DNA of 64,000 bases from Muribaculum intestinale (GTDB lineage: Bacteria; Bacteroidota; Bacteroidia; Bacteroidales; Muribaculaceae). The notes under the pieces are model-generated. The model ran no database searches, was not told the origin of the DNA, and saw nothing but the letters and a program-made list of their open reading frames with translations. Below, piece by piece: positions 37,477-46,556 of the stretch; position 1 is the stretch's first letter, and each line of letters starts with the position of its first letter. The stretch lies in the NCBI RefSeq assembly GCF_002201515.1, contig NZ_CP021421.1:1612001-1676000 (forward strand). The letters run 5' to 3'. The translations under genes and the position numbers were made by a program.

Positions 37477-38673
37477 CTATTCCTCGGGAGCGGTCCATAC
37501 GAGGCGCTCGCTCAGAGGGTTGCCGTCGGCGTCAATCAGCAGCAACTGGCTTATACCTTCGCCGAGGCGTTCGCGCGGTATTCGCACCGGGGTGCCGGCG
37601 GCGATAGGCGATACGCCTTTGAGAATGCCGCGTGTATGCACCACGAGCATAGCCCCGGCAGGCACATTGCCCACGGCGCTTGCCGTGATTGCGGAGTGGG
37701 TGTTTTCGCTACCGGCCACATGGATTACAGCCGCACGGCTGTCGGCCTCGGGCAGCGCGTAGCTGTCGGTGCCGACTTTCAGGGTGTATTTTTCGCCTGT
37801 TTCGGGAGTGATGGTAAATGTCCCCATTCCGGCATGAAGTGTGTTGAACCCGCATATCGATTTGCCGTGGCTGTCGACTACCTCGCCGGCGATGTCGCGC
37901 CCGAGGCCGTCGGTGCCGATGGCTTTCACACCTACCTTGCATGGTATGCCGGGGATGAGGTATCCGCCCTCGGGATGGAGTGTGACAGAGATTGTCGTGT
38001 CGGCTGAGGGTAGCTTGATATAGCGGGCGTAGTTGCCGTTGCTTACAAGTATGGTGCCCGCCTTGCGCTCATTTTTCGAGAGCTGGAATTCGACTGTAGG
38101 CTCACTTTTCTTGATGATGCGTTCCTCTTCGCCGGCTTTTATCTTCATGGGGTTGACGGTGCTTTTGCGCTCTACGGTCATGCGGTTGTTGACCAGGCTC
38201 TTGATGTCGAAACCCTCTCTCAGAGCGTAGGGGCTGAGCACTTTTACTCCCTTTCGGAAGAAGTACTCCTGTCCGATATTGCGCATGAATGTGGTGTAGG
38301 CGCTCAGGGTGTATGTCCCCTCGGGCAGTTCTATCGGCAGGGGGATATAGCCGGTAAACCGGCCTTCGTGTTTGAGCAGTTTAACGCGCTTTACCAGTTC
38401 GCCTGTCGGAGTGGAAAACTCTACATATACGTAGCGGCTTGCATCGGCCTGGCGGTGAGTGGCGGCATCGACCACAAACGGGCGCATCCATATGGTGTCG
38501 CCGGCCAGATACACACCCTGGTCGGTGGTGATGTGTATCGCCTCCTGCGGATATTCGAGCAACTGGCGCTCCATTCTTGCCGAGATGCTGTCGGGGTGTA
38601 GGGCGGCATGCATTGTAATGGAGGCTCCCGCCGCCACGATTGTAGTCATTATCGAGGTTATTATCTTTTTCAT
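37477..38673 (-). CDS. MG2-type surface protein, N-terminal half of a normally longer protein
   Basis: Exported protein of 398 residues; the start at 38673 gives the signal MKKIITSIMTTIVAAGASITMHA, and the 62 upstream in-frame residues are not signal-like. The region ITTDQGVYLAGDTIWMRPFVVDA is a macroglobulin-type MG2 domain. It resembles the N-terminal half of long Bacteroidetes proteins (about 800-900 residues) that combine MG2 with a TonB-plug-like C-terminus, and it stops where those proteins continue (SERLVWTAPEE). The C-terminal half seems to be encoded by the two genes upstream (38730-40355 and 40480-42045). Role unknown; such proteins sit at the cell surface. Confidence 0.7.
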   Translation of the reverse strand: MKKIITSIMTTIVAAGASITMHAALHPDSISARMERQLLEYPQEAIHITTDQGVYLAGDTIWMRPFVVDAATHRQADASRYVYVEFSTPTGELVKRVKLLKHEGRFTGYIPLPIELPEGTYTLSAYTTFMRNIGQEYFFRKGVKVLSPYALREGFDIKSLVNNRMTVERKSTVNPMKIKAGEEERIIKKSEPTVEFQLSKNERKAGTILVSNGNYARYIKLPSADTTISVTLHPEGGYLIPGIPCKVGVKAIGTDGLGRDIAGEVVDSHGKSICGFNTLHAGMGTFTITPETGEKYTLKVGTDSYALPEADSRAAVIHVAGSENTHSAITASAVGNVPAGAMLVVHTRGILKGVSPIAAGTPVRIPRERLGEGISQLLLIDADGNPLSERLVWTAPEE

Positions 38674-38729
38674 ACGAAGTGTAGTTATTGGGTGGATGGT
38701 TTTGTTTTTTCCGGAGATTGGGCTACATG

Positions 38730-40355
38730 TTATTTTCTGTAATCTACAGTCTTTCCTTCGGGCGAAATGCCTTCGATTGTCACTGCGATGTCGGAGGCTC
38801 CCTTTCCCGATGGAATCGGCAGAACAAGCTCGCCTGACAGATCGGCCACGGGAATCCATGCGACAGTAGCGCCGTTCTGCTCTTCGATGGTACCCTCAGG
38901 AGTATATGCCGGCATGTAATATTGTTTCCGCTTCTGATAGCCGAGTGGCATCACCGCACGGAATTCGGGCGAGAGCTTAGCCTTTATTTTACCGGGATTC
39001 TTGGTGGTGATGTTCAGTACGCCTCCGTTCCTCTCGTCAAGGATGGAGATGTTGTTGAGGGCGCTACGGTAAAACAACATCGACAGATGCGGCGGGATGA
39101 ATGACACCGTCTCGTTGTCGATGAACGGGTAGATGTTTTCAAGATCGGAAAGTTTCAGTTTGTCGCTGAATAAGCCGGTGTCTATAGAGTTGGGAACATC
39201 AGAAATAGTACTCGCAGCGCCGGGAAGGGAGACGCCAATAGTGGATTCGGAGGGAATTGAGTAGGGAGAAGGTTCTGAACCGAGAGGTTGTGCATTTTGA
39301 TTGGGTTTCCCTGACAGCTGCATTATCTTTGAATGCTGTTCGGGATATACCGATAGGTTCTTGTATCGCAGACGCTTCAACTCCGCCGGCGATGAGCCGA
39401 TATAACGTCCGTCAACCCATACAGCCATCGGCACCTGTTGGAAATACAATTGGTCGTTGACCACGTTTACACCGGGGACATTGGCCATCGCCTGCTCGTA
39501 GCTGCGGATATCGGGATTGTCATCGGGATGGATACAGGCGGAGGCAAGTATGTCGATCGGGTTGCTTTCTTGCCGCCGCCTCGTGCCGCGCACGACTACC
39601 TCCTTCAGGGATATCTGCATGCCCTGGGGCGAGGAGTTGAGGCGCGCCACGTAGCCCTCCCAGTCATCATCTTCGGATGCCGGAGTTGGGATGATGGAGA
39701 TAAATGATTCATCCTCGGGGAGTGACGTGATGGCAGGAAAGGAATCGAATTCGGGGTGGATGTTCTCTTCGAGTTTGCCCTTTACGTTCATGGCGCTGAT
39801 TACGAGTGCAGTGGAGTCGGGCCATTCGAGCCCTTTTATCGAGAAGCGGCCAAGTGAGTCGGTTGTGGCGGAAGCGCCGTCGGCCATGCGCGGAGCAAGG
39901 ACGTTGGCGGTGACCCCGGCGAGTGGCTTTCCGCGCCATTTCGAGCGGATTACTCCGTCGAGCTGCGCTCCGATTTCCAGCGGGTAGGGGAGTGAGTCGT
40001 TGATTTCGCCGCGAATTGCCGCCGGCATGTCGTAGCGTGTCCATCCCTGAGTCAGCATCAGGGCGTCGGCTGCGGGGTCGGCCTCACGGCGCGGTGCGCG
40101 CAGATACCATGCGGCATCCTCTACGTGCCCGTGCAGGTCGCTCTGCATCAGCAGCTGCGAAGCTATGGTGACTGTGGTGTCGGGCACACCTATGCTGCGA
40201 TCGATGACCGCGACGGCCACGTCGGCGCCATCCTCTACCGCCGGAATCACCACTACCTTGCGGGCCGTGTCGATGCGGCACTGGATGCGCGTCGCCGCCC
40301 CGACATCAGTGAGAACGAAAACGCTCGCAATTATAGCTAAAATTGCCTTTTCCAT
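38730..40355 (-). CDS. MG2/plug-type surface protein, C-terminal half, copy B
   Basis: Exported 541-residue protein with its own signal peptide (MEKAILAIIASVFVLTDVGA). The sequence VAVAVIDRSIGVPDTTVTIA...LMLTQGWTRYDMP corresponds to the middle of long MG2 proteins, after the MG2 part. A carboxypeptidase-regulatory-like domain (KPLAGVTANVLAP...DSLGRFSIKGLEW) covers about residues 135-190, and a plug-like segment begins near EVVVRGTRRRQESNPIDIL (about 265-330). Residues 1-190 are nearly identical to copy A; the middle diverges. It has a near-duplicate promoter and lies between copy A and the N-terminal-half gene. Confidence 0.72.
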   Translation of the reverse strand: MEKAILAIIASVFVLTDVGAATRIQCRIDTARKVVVIPAVEDGADVAVAVIDRSIGVPDTTVTIASQLLMQSDLHGHVEDAAWYLRAPRREADPAADALMLTQGWTRYDMPAAIRGEINDSLPYPLEIGAQLDGVIRSKWRGKPLAGVTANVLAPRMADGASATTDSLGRFSIKGLEWPDSTALVISAMNVKGKLEENIHPEFDSFPAITSLPEDESFISIIPTPASEDDDWEGYVARLNSSPQGMQISLKEVVVRGTRRRQESNPIDILASACIHPDDNPDIRSYEQAMANVPGVNVVNDQLYFQQVPMAVWVDGRYIGSSPAELKRLRYKNLSVYPEQHSKIMQLSGKPNQNAQPLGSEPSPYSIPSESTIGVSLPGAASTISDVPNSIDTGLFSDKLKLSDLENIYPFIDNETVSFIPPHLSMLFYRSALNNISILDERNGGVLNITTKNPGKIKAKLSPEFRAVMPLGYQKRKQYYMPAYTPEGTIEEQNGATVAWIPVADLSGELVLPIPSGKGASDIAVTIEGISPEGKTVDYRK

Positions 40356-40388
40356 ACGTTTTCAGTGATATTATTGTATAAATCTGCC

Positions 40389-40419
40389 GCAAGTTAGCAA
40401 TAATTAGATATGTTTACAA
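40389..40419 (-). promoter_or_regulatory. Promoter of copy B
   Basis: On the minus strand TTG, a 20-base spacer and TAACTTGC (one mismatch to TAnnTTTG), giving a short leader of about 25 bases. The promoter region is nearly identical to that of copy A at 42079-42109. Confidence 0.65.
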
Positions 40420-40479
40420 TTATGTTAATGATTTTTAACCCGTCAGTCACAGGTTGTGCCTGCCAATGATTCGTATGTG

Positions 40480-42045
40480 TCAATCCTGTTTTATGACTGT
40501 ATCGACAATATGGCCGTTGCCATCAAAGCCTTCTACGATTATGCCCAGGTGGTTTATATCGGCTGAAGGAGGTATGGGGATTGCTATGGATTCCACCGGA
40601 CATGCAGAAGGAATCCATGTCAAAGTAGCTCCACGTGGGATGTCGGGGTCAGTGTCGGCAATGTACTCCGGCACATAGAACGACTTAGGCCTCTGATATC
40701 CTAATGGAGTGACGCATTTGAATTCAGGTGAGAGTGTATGGTGTACCTTCCCGGGATTTTTGGTTGTGATATTCAATACTCCGCCACGCGTATGTCCTTC
40801 GCGCCGGAAAAGTGTCGACAGATGAGGGGGTATGTATGCCACCGATTCGTTTTCCAGGAAAGGGTACATTGCCTCCAATTCCGAGATATTCAGCTGATTG
40901 TGGAGTAGTCCGCTACTTGAATAAGAGGCCTGATTTTGTCCGTATATAGCACTGTTTACCTCTGCCATGGAGGCGGAATTTCCAAGTCCGAAGTCGGAGG
41001 ATTGCACGGAATTGTAGCTTGGTCTGTAGACTGACAGCGATGTGCTGTTGCGTATCCTCGATGCTCCGTCGGCCGAACCAAGATAGCGTCCGTCGACCCA
41101 CACGGCTACAGGAGTCTGGTGGTACATCAGCTTGTCGTTTATTATATTTACTCCGGGGATACCGGCTACAGCTATTTCATATGATTGTATATTGCGGTCT
41201 TCTCCCGGACGGATATATACGGAGGCGAGATAATCAATGGCATTGCTTGCGTTGCGGGGACGTCGGCCGTGCACTACTACTTCTTCAAGCAGATTATGCA
41301 TACCCTGTGGGGATGCCGCCAGTCTGTTTATAAACAGATTCCACTCCGACTCGTTATCTGACCGGCCGGATGATGATATATTCGCGGAAGTTTCAAGTTC
41401 CGGCTCCGAGAATGTTGAGATACGAGGGAAAAAGTCGAATTCGGGATTGATATTTTCTTCAAGTTTACCTTTCCGGTTGGTGGCGCTGATTACGAGAAAT
41501 GTCGAGTCGGGCCACTCGAGTCCTGTGATGCAGAAGTGGCCGAGCGAATCGGTCAGTGCTACCGCTCCGTCAGCCATTCGTGGAGCGAGCACTTTTACTG
41601 TGACACCTGTCAGTGGCTTTCCGCGCCATTTCGAGCGGATTACTCCGTCGAGCTGTGCACCGATTTCCAGCGGGTAGGGGAGTGAGTCGTTGATTTCGCC
41701 GCGTATTGCCGCCGGCATATCGTAGCGCGTCCATCCCTGAGTGAGCATCAGGGCGTCGGCGGCAGGGCCGGCCTCGCGGCGTGGAGTGCGCAGATACCAT
41801 GCTGCATCCTCTACGTGTCCGCGCAGGTCGCTCTGCATCAGCAACTGCGAAGCTATGGTGACTGTGGTGTCGGGCACGCCTATGCTGCGATCGATGACCG
41901 CGACGGCCACGTCGGCGCCACCCTCAACCGCCGGAATCACTACTACCCTGCGGGCTGTGTCGATGCGGCACTGAATGCGCGTCACCGCCCCGACATCAGT
42001 GAGAACGAAAACGCTCGCAATTATAGCTAAAATTACCTTTTTCAT
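40480..42045 (-). CDS. MG2/plug-type surface protein, C-terminal half, copy A
   Basis: Exported 521-residue paralogue of copy B, signal MKKVILAIIASVFVLTDVGA. The first ~190 residues match copy B almost exactly (RIQCRIDTAR...MLTQGWTRYDMPAAI); residues ~190-250 differ strongly; the plug-like part EVVVHGRRPRNASNAIDYL and the end VLNITTKNPGKVHHTLSPEF match again at lower identity. It lies 125 bases upstream of copy B with a duplicate promoter, so this is a tandem duplication, probably homogenised at the 5' end by gene conversion. Confidence 0.72.
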   Translation of the reverse strand: MKKVILAIIASVFVLTDVGAVTRIQCRIDTARRVVVIPAVEGGADVAVAVIDRSIGVPDTTVTIASQLLMQSDLRGHVEDAAWYLRTPRREAGPAADALMLTQGWTRYDMPAAIRGEINDSLPYPLEIGAQLDGVIRSKWRGKPLTGVTVKVLAPRMADGAVALTDSLGHFCITGLEWPDSTFLVISATNRKGKLEENINPEFDFFPRISTFSEPELETSANISSSGRSDNESEWNLFINRLAASPQGMHNLLEEVVVHGRRPRNASNAIDYLASVYIRPGEDRNIQSYEIAVAGIPGVNIINDKLMYHQTPVAVWVDGRYLGSADGASRIRNSTSLSVYRPSYNSVQSSDFGLGNSASMAEVNSAIYGQNQASYSSSGLLHNQLNISELEAMYPFLENESVAYIPPHLSTLFRREGHTRGGVLNITTKNPGKVHHTLSPEFKCVTPLGYQRPKSFYVPEYIADTDPDIPRGATLTWIPSACPVESIAIPIPPSADINHLGIIVEGFDGNGHIVDTVIKQD

Positions 42046-42078
42046 ACGTTTTCAGTGATATTATTGTATAAATCTGCC

Positions 42079-42109
42079 GCAAGTTAGCAATAATTAGATA
42101 TGTTTACAA
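42079..42109 (-). promoter_or_regulatory. Promoter of copy A
   Basis: TTG, a 20-base spacer and TAACTTGC on the minus strand, the same arrangement as at 40389-40419. Confidence 0.65.
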
Positions 42110-42170
42110 TTGTGTTGATGATTTTTAACCCGCCGGTCACAGGTTGTGCCTGTCAATGACTCGTATGTGT

Positions 42171-42256
42171 CAATCCTGTTTTATGACTGTATCGACAATA
42201 TGGCCGTTGTCATCAAAGCCTTCTACGGTTATTTGGTTGTGATATTCAACACGCCG
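42171..42256 (-). pseudogene. Remnant of a third copy of the MG2/plug C-terminal-half gene
   Basis: These bases repeat the 3' end of copy A (about 40485-40540) and then jump to sequence matching 40759-40790, so about 220 bases are missing. The start of the remnant also continues the duplicated intergenic sequence. No reading frame of useful length remains. It shows that the array once had three units. Confidence 0.7.
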
Positions 42257-42305
42257 GTACAGGGTATAAGGAGTGTAGTCGAGGAATGGCGCGGTTGGTG
42301 TTAAG

Positions 42306-42976
42306 TCGCCGGGCTACGCCGGGCATTTCGGGGGGGAGGAGGCCAACCCCACCCTGCGAACCGCTAATGCGGCTCTTGGGTGGGGCTAACGTTGTAGACG
42401 CCCCCAAAGGGGCTATGCGCTAACGCGTTGGGTTGTGGATGGGGCCAAAGGGATAGGTGTTAAGGAGGTGTGGGCTATGCGCTAACGCGTTGAGTTGCAG
42501 GTGGGGTGGGGCGTGGTATAGTCCGCAATCGTGTTTCTTTTGATTGTATCTGTTATTCTATATGTTGGTGCATAGTTTGTTATGGCTGTCTGGGCGGCTC
42601 TTGGGTGGGGCTAACGTTGTGGACGCCCCCAGAGGGGCTATGCGCTAACGCGTTGGGTTGTGGATGGGGCCAAAGGGATAGGTGTTAAGGAGGTGTGGGC
42701 TATGCGCTAACGCGTTGAGTTGCAGGTGGGGGTGGTATAGTCCGCAATCGTGTTTCTTTTGATTGTATCTGTAATGCTATATGTTGGTGCATAGTTTGTT
42801 ATGGCTGTCTGCATTCCGCCGATTTCGTTATGGTCACATTGGCAAGTCCCCGCGTTAGCGCATAGCCCCTTTGGGGGCGTCCACAACGTTAGCCTATGGT
42901 AAGAGCCGCGTTAGCGGTTCGCAGCCATAGGTCTGTGTCCCCGTCCCTTGGCATGCCCGGCGTAGCCCGGCGACTA
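42306..42976. repeat. Structured repeat region 1 with ~130-bp terminal inverted copies
   Basis: Occupies most of the gap between copy A and carB. The left end (42306-42435) and the right end (42845-42976, inverted) are copies of one unit that starts TCGCCGGGCTACGCCGGGC and forms three hairpins. Outer stem in the left copy is CCCCACCC/GGGTGGGG and in the right copy CCTATGG/CCATAGG. The middle holds a tandem direct repeat with a 225-bp period (42371-42592 and 42596-42811), each part containing more of the GCGCTAACGCG hairpins. No protein-coding potential is apparent. Confidence 0.8.
42371..42811. repeat. 225-bp-period tandem repeat inside region 1
   Basis: Two direct copies, starting GGCTCTTGGGTGGGGCTAAC at 42371 and 42596, with few differences (CAAA versus CAGA in one hairpin loop, and a 7-base length change near 42500/42725). 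Confidence 0.8.
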
Positions 42977-43023
42977 TTTCGCTAATTGGAGATGACCAAG
43001 CCTTGCGGTGTGAGGCCCTTGCC

Positions 43024-43065
43024 TAAAATAAATGCCGCAGAGTTGTGATGTACTCTGCGGCATTT
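43024..43065 (-). terminator. Terminator of carB
   Basis: On the minus strand AAATGCCGCAGAGT pairs with ACTCTGCGGCATTT (14 bp, 8-base loop) followed by ATTTTA, 23 bases beyond the carB stop. Confidence 0.8.
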
Positions 43066-43087
43066 GTATGGGGTATGTAGACTATAA

Positions 43088-46000
43088 TCAATATTCCTTC
43101 CAGGGAGTGATTGATATCGATTCCATCGGACGGTTGATGAATGCCTTCACGTAGGCTCCGGCGAGGCGGGCGTTGGTAAGCAGCGGTATGTTGTGGTCGA
43201 TAGCCCAGCGGCGTATGCGGTAGCCGTTTGTGAGCTCGCGCTTGGTGTGGTTCTTGGGGATGTTGATTACCAGGTCGACCTTGTGAGAGGCAATGAGGTC
43301 GAGCACATTCTCGGTGCTTGTACCCTCTTCGTCGGGCCATCCTACAGCCTGGGTGGCTATGCCGTTGTTGTTGAGGAAACGGGCTGTGCCTTCGGTGGCG
43401 TAAATCTTGTAGCCGCTGTCGAAGAGCGCACGGCATGCGTCGAGCATGTCGACTTTGCCGCGTACATCGCCCGAACTTACGAGCACACCTCCCTTGGGCA
43501 CGTGGTGGCCTACGGATATCATGGCGTTGAGCAGGGCCTCGTCGAAGTCCTTGCCGAGACAGCCTACCTCGCCTGTCGACGACATGTCGACACCCAGTAC
43601 GGGGTCGGCCTTGTGGAGACGGGCAAAGGAGAACTGCGATGCCTTTACGCCGATGTAGTCGATGTCGAATGTCGACGAATCCTGTCGGTCGACTTTCTCG
43701 CCGAGCATGATGCGTGTGGCGGTCTCGATGAAGTTTTTCTTGAGCACCTTGCTGACAAAGGGGAATGAGCGCGATGCGCGCAGGTTGCATTCGATCACCT
43801 TTACGTCGTTGTCCTTGGCGAGGTACTGTATGTTGAACGGTCCGGAGATGTTGAGCTCCTTGGCTATCTTGGCCGAGATGCGCTTGATGCGGCGTGCGGT
43901 GGCCATGTAGATTTTCTGGGCGGGGAACACGAGGGTTGCGTCGCCGGAGTGTACGCCGGCAAACTCGATGTGCTCCGAGATGGCATACTCGACAATCTCG
44001 CCGTTGCGGGCTACGGCGTCGAACTCAATCTCCTTGGCATTCTGGAGGAACTGGGAGATGACCACGGGGAACTCCTTGGACACCTTGGCGGCCTGTCCGA
44101 GGAAGCGATGCATCTGCTCGTAGTCGTAGCATACGTTCATCGCGGCGCCTGAGAGCACGTAGCTCGGGCGGATGAGCACGGGGAAGCCTACCTCTTCTAC
44201 AAACGAGTCGATGTCGTCCTGGGTGGTGAGCTCCTTCCAGCGGGGCTGGTCGATGCCGAGCTGGTCGAGCATGGCCGAGAACTTGTGGCGGTTTTCGGCG
44301 CGGTCGATCGACACGGGCGAGGTGCCGAGGATGGGCACGTGGCGACGGTAGAGCTTCATGGCCAGGTTGTTGGGTATCTGGCCGCCGACGCTCACGATGA
44401 CGCCGCGGGGCGACTCAAGGTCGATGATGTCCATCACGCGCTCAAACGACAGTTCGTCAAAGTAGAGGCGGTCGCACATGTCGTAGTCGGTCGATACGGT
44501 CTCGGGGTTGTAGTTGATCATTATCGACCGGTAGCCGAGCTTGCGGCAGGTGCTTGCGGCGTTGACCGAACACCAGTCGAACTCTACCGAGCTGCCTATA
44601 CGGTATGCGCCCGAGCCGAGCACCACGATGTTGTTGCCGGGGTTCATGTCGTAGGGTATCGCATTCTCGGTGGCGCCGTAGGTCACGTAGAGATAGTTGG
44701 TAAGGTCGGGGTATTCCGAAGCCACGGTGTTGATGCGGCGCACCTTGGGCAGAATGTCGAGGCTCTTGCGGTGGGCACGCACGCGGAGCACCTCGGCCTC
44801 CATGGTGCCTTCGGGCTTCTCTACGAGACGTGCTATCTGGAAGTCGCTGAAGCCAAGACGCTTGGCCTCGGCAAGCACATCCTTGGGGAGGTCTTCGATT
44901 TTGTCGTAGGCGCCGAGTTTGTGGCTGTAGTCGACGATATTTTTCAGGCGCTCTACAAACCAGCGGTCAATCTTGGTAAGGTCGGAGATGCGCTCTACGG
45001 TCCAGCCCTCTTCGAGCGCCTGGGCGATGGCGAAGATGCGCAGGTCGGTGGGGTGGGTGAGGGCCTTCTCCAGGTCGTCGAACCGGATGTCGTTGTTGCC
45101 GACAAATCCGTGCATGCCCTGGCCAATCATGCGCAGACCCTTCTGTATGATTTCTTCAAATGATTTGCCTATCGACATGATTTCGCCTACCGACTTCATC
45201 GACGAGCCGATTTCGCGGTCGACGCCGACAAACTTGGTGAGGTCCCAGCGGGGAATCTTCACAATCATGTAGTCGACGCTCGGAGCCACGAAGGCCGAGT
45301 TGGGGGTGCCCATCTCGCCAATCTGGTCGAGGGTATAGCCCAGGGCGAGCTTGGCGGCAACAAATGCAAGGGGATAACCCGAAGCCTTTGACGCGAGTGC
45401 CGACGAGCGCGACAGGCGGGCATTGATTTCGATGATGCGGTAGTCGTTGGTCTCGGCGTTGAATGCATACTGGATGTTGCACTCGCCTACGATGCCGATA
45501 TGGCGCACGGTGCGGATGGCGATATCCTCGAGCATCTTTATCTGCTCGGGGGTGAGGCTTACGATGGGTGCCACTACGATTGATTCGCCGGTGTGGATGC
45601 CCAGCGGGTCGAAGTTCTCCATCGGCACTACGGTGAAGCAGTGGTCGTTGGCATCGCGTATTACCTCGAATTCGATTTCTTTCCAGCCCTTGAGCGATTC
45701 TTCCACAAGAATCTGGCGTGAGTAGGCGAGGGCGCTCTCACAGTGGCGTGCAAACTCCTCGTCGTTGGTGCAGATGCCTGAGCCGAGACCGCCCAGGGCG
45801 TAGCCTGAGCGCACCATTACCGGGAAGCCGATTTCGTGGGCCACACGCTTGGCATCCTCCAGGCTCTCGACAGCCTCGCTGACGGGGGTCTTTACGTCGA
45901 TTTCCTTGAGTTTCTTTACGAAAAGGTCGCGGTCCTCGGTAATCATGATTGCCTCGACCGATGTGCCGAGCACTTTCACTCCGTACTTGTCAAGCACTCC

Positions 46001-46297
46001 GCTCTGATACAGTTCGGTGCCGCAGTTGAGTGCAGTCTGCCCTCCGAATGCGAGCAGAATGCCGTCGGGACGCTCTTTTTTGATTACTTCCTCTACAAAA
46101 TAGGGCGTAATCGGCAGGAAATATACCTGGTCGGCTACGCCCTCGGAGGTCTGGATTGTTGCAATGTTGGGATTGATGAGCACACTGGAAATGCCCTCTT
46201 CTCTCAGCGCCTTCAGAGCCTGAGACCCGGAGTAGTCAAATTCGCCCGCTTGCCCGATTTTCAGGGCGCCTGAGCCTAATAACAATACCTTTTTCAT
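43088..46297 (-). CDS. carB: Carbamoyl-phosphate synthase large subunit
   Basis: Large subunit making carbamoyl phosphate from bicarbonate, ATP and glutamine-derived ammonia for arginine and pyrimidine synthesis. The start at 46297 gives MKKVLLLGSGALKIGQAGEFDYSGSQALKAL; the 52 residues upstream lie in the leader. The 1069-residue protein has two ATP-grasp halves (first near residues 130-340 with GGLGSGIC, second near 670-870 with RPSYVLSGAAM), and a C-terminal methylglyoxal-synthase-like allosteric domain (about 935-1069). The small-subunit gene is not in this window. A promoter lies about 125 bases upstream. Confidence 0.97.
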   Translation of the reverse strand: MKKVLLLGSGALKIGQAGEFDYSGSQALKALREEGISSVLINPNIATIQTSEGVADQVYFLPITPYFVEEVIKKERPDGILLAFGGQTALNCGTELYQSGVLDKYGVKVLGTSVEAIMITEDRDLFVKKLKEIDVKTPVSEAVESLEDAKRVAHEIGFPVMVRSGYALGGLGSGICTNDEEFARHCESALAYSRQILVEESLKGWKEIEFEVIRDANDHCFTVVPMENFDPLGIHTGESIVVAPIVSLTPEQIKMLEDIAIRTVRHIGIVGECNIQYAFNAETNDYRIIEINARLSRSSALASKASGYPLAFVAAKLALGYTLDQIGEMGTPNSAFVAPSVDYMIVKIPRWDLTKFVGVDREIGSSMKSVGEIMSIGKSFEEIIQKGLRMIGQGMHGFVGNNDIRFDDLEKALTHPTDLRIFAIAQALEEGWTVERISDLTKIDRWFVERLKNIVDYSHKLGAYDKIEDLPKDVLAEAKRLGFSDFQIARLVEKPEGTMEAEVLRVRAHRKSLDILPKVRRINTVASEYPDLTNYLYVTYGATENAIPYDMNPGNNIVVLGSGAYRIGSSVEFDWCSVNAASTCRKLGYRSIMINYNPETVSTDYDMCDRLYFDELSFERVMDIIDLESPRGVIVSVGGQIPNNLAMKLYRRHVPILGTSPVSIDRAENRHKFSAMLDQLGIDQPRWKELTTQDDIDSFVEEVGFPVLIRPSYVLSGAAMNVCYDYEQMHRFLGQAAKVSKEFPVVISQFLQNAKEIEFDAVARNGEIVEYAISEHIEFAGVHSGDATLVFPAQKIYMATARRIKRISAKIAKELNISGPFNIQYLAKDNDVKVIECNLRASRSFPFVSKVLKKNFIETATRIMLGEKVDRQDSSTFDIDYIGVKASQFSFARLHKADPVLGVDMSSTGEVGCLGKDFDEALLNAMISVGHHVPKGGVLVSSGDVRGKVDMLDACRALFDSGYKIYATEGTARFLNNNGIATQAVGWPDEEGTSTENVLDLIASHKVDLVINIPKNHTKRELTNGYRIRRWAIDHNIPLLTNARLAGAYVKAFINRPMESISITPWKEY

Positions 46298-46422
46298 ATA
46301 TAAAGAAATTCCTTGTTGTTCGCGTGTCTCTGTCGCGGTCGGCGGCGTCTCTCCGGTGTCCGGCGCATTCTGCCGCTCCCTGTCATAGCGGGATTGTGCG
46401 GTTGCGCGTATTCCCACTCCCG

Positions 46423-46453
46423 CAAAGTTACGACAATTAAGCCGTTTCCGCAA
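46423..46453 (-). promoter_or_regulatory. Promoter of carB
   Basis: Minus-strand TTG and TAACTTTG separated by 20 bases, a full match to the consensus. The leader to the ATG at 46297 is about 115 bases with no recognised riboswitch or attenuator. Confidence 0.75.
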
Positions 46454-46556
46454 TTTTTTGGCAATTATAAAGTATCATGCGGCTCGCGGGGTGCAGTGCC
46501 CGGATTGCCCTCGGAAAAAGAGATTGTTTCCCTTGATTGGACGGTGGTGTATTGAG

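Noticed and set aside
37477..40355. Frameshifted single gene joining 37477-38673 and 38730-40355
   Set aside because: The order is reversed (C-terminal half upstream), and each has its own signal peptide, so it is not a simple frameshift.
42306..42976. Target-site duplication for all structured repeat regions
   Set aside because: Only region 2 shows matching flanks (TGA); regions 1 and 3 do not, so a duplication cannot be claimed.
44285..45163. Antisense open frame of 292 codons inside carB
   Set aside because: Shadow of the carB coding bias; carB is intact and full length.
46298..46422. Pyrimidine- or arginine-responsive leader for carB
   Set aside because: No leader peptide, attenuator or known motif could be identified in the ~120 bases.
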